DNA of 64,000 nt from Adineta steineri. Lineage: Eukaryota > Rotifera > Eurotatoria > Adinetida > Adinetidae. The notes under the pieces were generated by a model. The model saw only the letters and a list, made by a program, of their open reading frames with translations, had not been told where the DNA came from and searched no databases. Numbering within the stretch: the stretch's first letter is position 1; each line of letters starts with the position of its first letter. This document shows positions 59,447 to 64,000 of the stretch, one piece after another. Where the stretch lies: contig CAJNOI010000093.1 in NCBI GenBank assembly GCA_905250115.1, forward strand, positions 81,876 to 145,875. The letters run 5' to 3'. A program made the position numbers and the translations under genes.

Positions 59447-60520
59447 TATATAAATTATTATCGTTTATATGCTAAGAATAGTCTCATTTACAATCAGCAG
59501 TAAACAGTGCAAGTAAATTTGTCTGAATCTTCATACTTGTTATCATAATGACCTTTTCTCCATTCTGTGTACAATACAGAAGATTGTTTTCATTGTAAAA
59601 ATAACTCTTCAAATCTTTATATCATCGATAGACTAGTCAATAATGATCTCCCATTATACTTATTCATATTAAACTACAAATAAATATTTTTTTCTTTCAT
59701 TATGAATCTTTTTTGTAAGACAATGAATGTTAATTCTGTCATATGAATATCCTCTAACGAAAGATACCATCATGTTTCCATGCTTACCTTTAATTTTGTA
59801 TAATATGTTAAAATGTATCCATACTAGTTAATGTACAAGGAATGTGAATAATAATTTGTCTTGTAAAGAAATGATTGAATATTTTTGTTTGATGTATTGT
59901 TATGATTAGAGATTGAATAAATGTTATTTAGTTCTTCAAAGTAAAAGAACAGTAATGCATTTCTTTGTTCGATCTCTGTTTTACTTAGACATGCTGACAG
60001 TTTTGTGCTTTTAGCAACATTTTCATGTTAGTGACATGATTGCATGAAATAATCATTCAAGCGCACTTTCATAGTTAAAGAAATATTTTGGGCGTAACAA
60101 AAATAACGAAATGATGTTTATGCATTCACTTTCACAAGCAAAAAAGCTTCTATATAAATTTTACTTTTTTTTTCTTCGCGTCATCAAGATTTTGTTTCTT
60201 CTATTAATGTGACTAAATTCTACACAGATTTCTTTTGTATTAATATAAATCAAAAAAATATGTTGGTGTACTTTATTGTACAAATAACTGTTGGCCTATA
60301 TTTGGTATTTATGAAACTGATAATGTGAGAGTTAAATTTAAGTATCATTTCAAATATTTAAGTATGGCGCTAAAGTATTAAAATACTTTTAATCTGCATT
60401 TCGATGTCTCCCTCCTCCCACGTAGTGCCTCACTTACATTTCAGTGCTCTATTTCCTATAATAATGTATGTAAATACTTGATACTTTAACGATGCAATAA
60501 TTTAATACTTCCCAAGTCAA
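59447..60520. other. intergenic, nothing recognised
   Basis: AT-rich sequence after the element, without a frame or a repeat that I can support. Confidence 0.5.
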
Positions 60521-60529
60521 ATCTACCCC

Positions 60530-60770
60530 ATCGCATCCGATGGGATTCTTCCGGAAAGAGCTGGATCCCTGGTACAGGAATCCAGTTGGAAGTTGCCGGA
60601 TATCGGAAAGTGTCTCTTTTTCAGGGTTCCGACACGATCTTCAATGTGTCCGACACTTTCCGATATCCGGCAACTTCCGGCTGGATTCTGTACTAGACAC
60701 TCCGACACTTTCCGACAAATTCCTATTGGATCCGGCAAAATCCGATATGTTCCCCTGTAGGGTCCAACTG
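60530..60770. repeat. CCGGATATCGG-type inverted repeat cluster
   Basis: TTGGAAGTTGCCGGATATCG and, reversed 40 bp later, the same words form a stem (60585-60613 against 60652-60680). TCCGACACTTTCCGA recurs three times and CATCCGATGGGATTC opens the block. G+C is high against its surroundings. Overlapping frames on both strands are by-products. No terminal repeats or target duplication are clear, so I call a repeat cluster rather than an element. Confidence 0.65.
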
Positions 60771-61336
60771 TCGGATCGTTCGTTCTGGGTTGAATTCTCA
60801 AGTTTTTACACTGCATTCTACCGTTATATTTTGTTCTTTTCATAAAACATATCAGACGATGATGAAATGAATTTCAGAAAGATATTTTGCTCAACAGAAA
60901 ATATTTCACGATCTTCTACAAATAGTACCAATTCAGTTTTAGTTTTGAGTTTGTATAGCCTGCAAAAGCCAAACGAAATTTAAAATCTTTGAGAAAAATA
61001 CAGAAATATCGAAGATGAAACCTAATCCCCACCTCGCTACGACACTTTCAAAACCTTCCTTCGTCTCTCCTCACCCCGCCTCGAATCCCCGCTTCGTTTC
61101 GGTCTCTGATATGTGTGTGAAAAATGTCCTTCATTTATTAAATATTTCTTGAAAATATTATAATTATAACATTAAAAAATAGAATATCAATTTGTTTTTG
61201 GTGATTTGTATAAGAAAATAAGATAATTAAGATATTTATTTTAGATTACTTTAAGTAAATTAATATTAAATTCATACTTATCCGAAAAACTAATTATCAA
61301 AAAGAAAAATTTTGAATGATTATTTAATTATTTCAT
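60771..61336. other. intergenic with a C/T-rich island
   Basis: A C- and T-rich patch at 61020-61110 (CCCCACCTCGC, CACCCCGCCTCG) stands out from the AT-rich surroundings. Its nature is unclear. The rest is the 3' flank of the galactosidase gene. Confidence 0.45.
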
Positions 61337-63727
61337 TTAATAAGAAGATTCTATAGCAGTTATTTTAATATAAACTTGTGTAGGAATTGCATCAGTTTCT
61401 TCAAATATTATTAATTCATTTTCTTTTCCATTATTATTCAATAAATGAGCAGAGAAATGATATAAAATTTGTGTTGGTTCACCCCAATCATAACGACATT
61501 TTGATGGATCATAAGAACCACGATAATCACAAAGAGGTATAGGATCTTTAGTAGGTGCTTTTATTGTTAAATAACGACCTAAACTATAACCATTTATATA
61601 TAATAAACCTTTATACATTCCAGTCATATTAACTTGATACAAATTACTTGAATTATTTATTAAATTTGCAGGAGTTTGAAATGTTAAACGAAACCAATTA
61701 AAATTTGATAGTTTGTTAGGCGATTGGTTAGAAATTGGTTTCCATGGTAAATTTGTATTATTAATCGGATTAAAATATTCTTTATCTTCTCCTATTAAAC
61801 CAATTTGATAATTCCATTTATTTGAAACAATATTTTTTCCATTAAATATAACAGTATCATTCAATTTAAATGCTAAACCACGTCCCATGTTTTCTAAATG
61901 AATTCCATAACTATCTAAGCCCATTGTAGCACCAACTAATTTTAATTCAACTATACTATATGGTTTTAATTTAAGATCTGTAATATTTAATATAGTAGTT
62001 ACATTAAACTCGTTCGCTTGAGTAAATATACTAGTTTGCCATTTTCCATTTAAAAATATAAATAAACTTTCACAACGCATAGGTAAACGTAAAGTTAGAT
62101 TTTCTCTATTGATATCAGATTCATTTAATTGAATGGAAGTTGTATAAGTTAAATAGTCAGATTTATCTAAAGTAGTAGAGTAATGTTCTTGCATAACACT
62201 AGTATTTGTAACTGGTAAAGTTACATGAAATGAAGATTTTTTTAATTTATATTTGTTATTATTTGTAAAAATAGATGAAATTAAAGAAGGTTCAGGTAGA
62301 TATTGTATAGAAGAGAAATTTTTAAATTGAGCTGTAATTAATTTAAAAAGTGTATTATCAGATAAATTTGCTGAATTATATACAATAGCCTTACTATGAC
62401 CATCGATAATAAGAGCACTCCAAGCAGATACTGTATAAGAAGAACCTGCTAATACAACTGTTTGATCTAATTTATCATTATTATTAATTAAAAATATTAC
62501 CGATTGAGCTGATATATTAGTAGGAGAAGTATAATTAACACTAGCAACACCCTTTGTTGTTATATTAACAAGTGGAGGAGGATTATCTCCAACACTTAAC
62601 AAAGCAGGTACATAATAATTAATTGTATTTAATAAATGTTTAAGATGATTAAAATGATTATTATTTGGTATTCCAATTTCTAAAATAGGTGGATCAAATG
62701 AATATGTGGTAGTATGAGTACGACCCACAACTCTACCATAATTAGTACCTCCATAGATCATATAAGTATTATGCATAGCTGCTCCATAAGCAATATATTG
62801 AGTAATAGAATAAGTAAAATCTTGAATTGGACGATGAGGTTTTGCTGATCCAAATTGAGTCCATCCCGGACTTCCAATCCAATTTTCAGTTGTTATACCA
62901 GGTTGAGTATAATTATGTTTAGGCCAATGTATATTTCTTAACCAATCTCCTGAATAATAATTATTATTTGCATTATTTGTTTTAATATCAACATTTTCAT
63001 ATTTACATGTTATCCAATAACATATTGAACAAATTGAGTGAGCCATATCTGAGGCCCATTGCATATAAGCAACAGCATCAGCAGGAGGAAATGCATGTGC
63101 TATATTATCATATTCATTTTCAATTTGTACCATAAATATTGGACCACCATTCGATGCAAACAAAGGATGTAAATATTTTATAACTGTTTCAGTGAAAGTT
63201 TGCATTTCCATTTGCCACAATTGATTAACAGTACGAATTTTAATATCTTTATATTTTTCAGTAAATGGTCTTAACCAAACAGGTAAACCACCATAACTCC
63301 ATTCACCATCGACATAAGGTCCAATACGAAGTAATACTAGTAAACCTTCTGATTTGGCTAATTCAATAAATTGAAAAATATTACGACGTTCAGATGTCCA
63401 ATCATAAACACCTGGTTCTACTTCATGATAAGACCAAAATACATATATACTAATACAATTAATTCCAGTTGATTTTACTAATTGAATCATTGAAAGCCAA
63501 TCATCAGGATGAATTCTTGGATAATGCATAGAACCAGATTGAATTAATACAGGAACATCATTTAAATGAAGTGAACGCATACTACCACTAACATTATAAG
63601 GACGATCACGAAATTGTAAATAAGGTAAATATGAAGCTGAAACTTGTATAGAATCAGAACATTGTATAATATCAAAGAACATTACCATAGGCATCAATGA
63701 AATTAACATATAATATAAAGATTTCAT
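61337..63727 (-). CDS. secreted beta-galactosidase, GH35 family
   Basis: An intronless 796-residue protein from ATG 63727. Signal peptide MKSLYYMLISLMPMVMFFDI. The catalytic TIM barrel shows the GH35 signature: LIQSGSMHYPRIHPDDW, YVFWSYHEVEPGVYDW, LLRIGPYVDGEWSYGGLP and QIENEY (acid/base Glu203), then TTENWIGSPGWTQFG (nucleophile Glu281), with a Y-G-G-T-N-Y-G motif after. Length and the C-terminal jelly-roll-like part (LYINGYSLGRYLT, typical) match plant/bacterial type long GH35. Glycosylation sites abound. It releases terminal galactose from beta-galactosides, such as pectin or arabinogalactan side chains, outside the cell or in a lysosome-like compartment. The absence of introns and the plant/bacterial-like layout would fit lateral origin. 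Confidence 0.94.
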   Translation of the reverse strand: MKSLYYMLISLMPMVMFFDIIQCSDSIQVSASYLPYLQFRDRPYNVSGSMRSLHLNDVPVLIQSGSMHYPRIHPDDWLSMIQLVKSTGINCISIYVFWSYHEVEPGVYDWTSERRNIFQFIELAKSEGLLVLLRIGPYVDGEWSYGGLPVWLRPFTEKYKDIKIRTVNQLWQMEMQTFTETVIKYLHPLFASNGGPIFMVQIENEYDNIAHAFPPADAVAYMQWASDMAHSICSICYWITCKYENVDIKTNNANNNYYSGDWLRNIHWPKHNYTQPGITTENWIGSPGWTQFGSAKPHRPIQDFTYSITQYIAYGAAMHNTYMIYGGTNYGRVVGRTHTTTYSFDPPILEIGIPNNNHFNHLKHLLNTINYYVPALLSVGDNPPPLVNITTKGVASVNYTSPTNISAQSVIFLINNNDKLDQTVVLAGSSYTVSAWSALIIDGHSKAIVYNSANLSDNTLFKLITAQFKNFSSIQYLPEPSLISSIFTNNNKYKLKKSSFHVTLPVTNTSVMQEHYSTTLDKSDYLTYTTSIQLNESDINRENLTLRLPMRCESLFIFLNGKWQTSIFTQANEFNVTTILNITDLKLKPYSIVELKLVGATMGLDSYGIHLENMGRGLAFKLNDTVIFNGKNIVSNKWNYQIGLIGEDKEYFNPINNTNLPWKPISNQSPNKLSNFNWFRLTFQTPANLINNSSNLYQVNMTGMYKGLLYINGYSLGRYLTIKAPTKDPIPLCDYRGSYDPSKCRYDWGEPTQILYHFSAHLLNNNGKENELIIFEETDAIPTQVYIKITAIESSY

Positions 63728-64000
63728 AGTTGCAATTAAAATACTTTAGATAAATGAATATAACTATAGCAAAAGAAAAAGAAAAATAAGAAAATATGAA
63801 TGAAATCAAAACTTAGCATTAATTTAAAACTAAACATGAGATTTCTAATGTACATTTTGATCAAAGAAAGTTCTACAAGTTATAGATAATGAAAATATAT
63901 CTACAACAGATTTTTATCGTTTTCTAACAACGATAAAAACTTGTGTATTTGATTACTCAATCCATCTAATTTAACTCTACGAAATAACATATGTTTGTTC

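Noticed and set aside
60523..60845. About 100-codon frames on both strands
   Set aside because: They lie in the CCGGATATCGG repeat cluster and mirror each other; no domain, no splice context.
1..64000. CRISPR arrays, rRNA, tRNA, bacterial operons or phage genes
   Set aside because: No regularly spaced direct repeats, no recognisable tRNA box pairs or rRNA cores, and the gene structure is eukaryotic.

Overview
This window looks like nuclear DNA of a small invertebrate, most likely a bdelloid rotifer. It is very AT-rich. It has compact genes on both strands with many 50-60 bp GT-AG introns, a local cluster of rhodopsin-type 7TM receptors, and an animal-type CNNM gene and guanylate cyclase. Beside these are intronless genes of families often shared with bacteria, fungi or plants (flavin amine oxidase, GH43 and GH35 glycosidases, ADP-ribosylglycohydrolase). 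The assignment is inference; no marker gene fixes the species. Two runs of exactly 100 N (19915-20014 and 50347-50446) are scaffold gaps.

Layout. 0-13 kb: an edge low-complexity reading frame, a possible small secreted gene, a heavily frameshifted pseudogene, a flavin amine oxidase, a secreted GH43 glycosidase, an unknown secreted protein, and a ten-exon CNNM transporter gene whose second intron holds a long-armed foldback element. 14-18 kb: a tandem pair of secreted Cys-rich paralogues. 18-34 kb: receptor territory with three intact 7TM genes, one truncated by a repeat at an assembly gap, one decayed pseudogene, an orphan F-box exon, and copies of a short repeat family. 34-47 kb: a GAATTCC-rich foldback element, a type II membrane protein gene, and a 15-exon atypical guanylate cyclase. 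48-57 kb: an ADP-ribosylglycohydrolase, a type II membrane protein resembling a glycosyltransferase, a tiny Cys-rich secreted gene and a 2-oxoglutarate/Fe(II) oxygenase. 57-64 kb: a second gene of the type II membrane family, a GGATCC-rich element with 9-bp target duplications, a CCGGATATCGG repeat cluster, and a GH35 beta-galactosidase.

There is no operon-like co-regulation; the genes appear to be independent. The two secreted glycosidases plausibly serve digestion of plant or algal polysaccharide. The receptors, cyclase and CNNM protein are ordinary animal signalling and ion-handling functions. The most unusual content is non-coding: several unrelated foldback elements built from short self-complementary words, and hairpins whose arms are degenerate TGTGGG-like hexamers. 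Exon boundaries below were worked out by eye from splice sites and reading-frame continuity.
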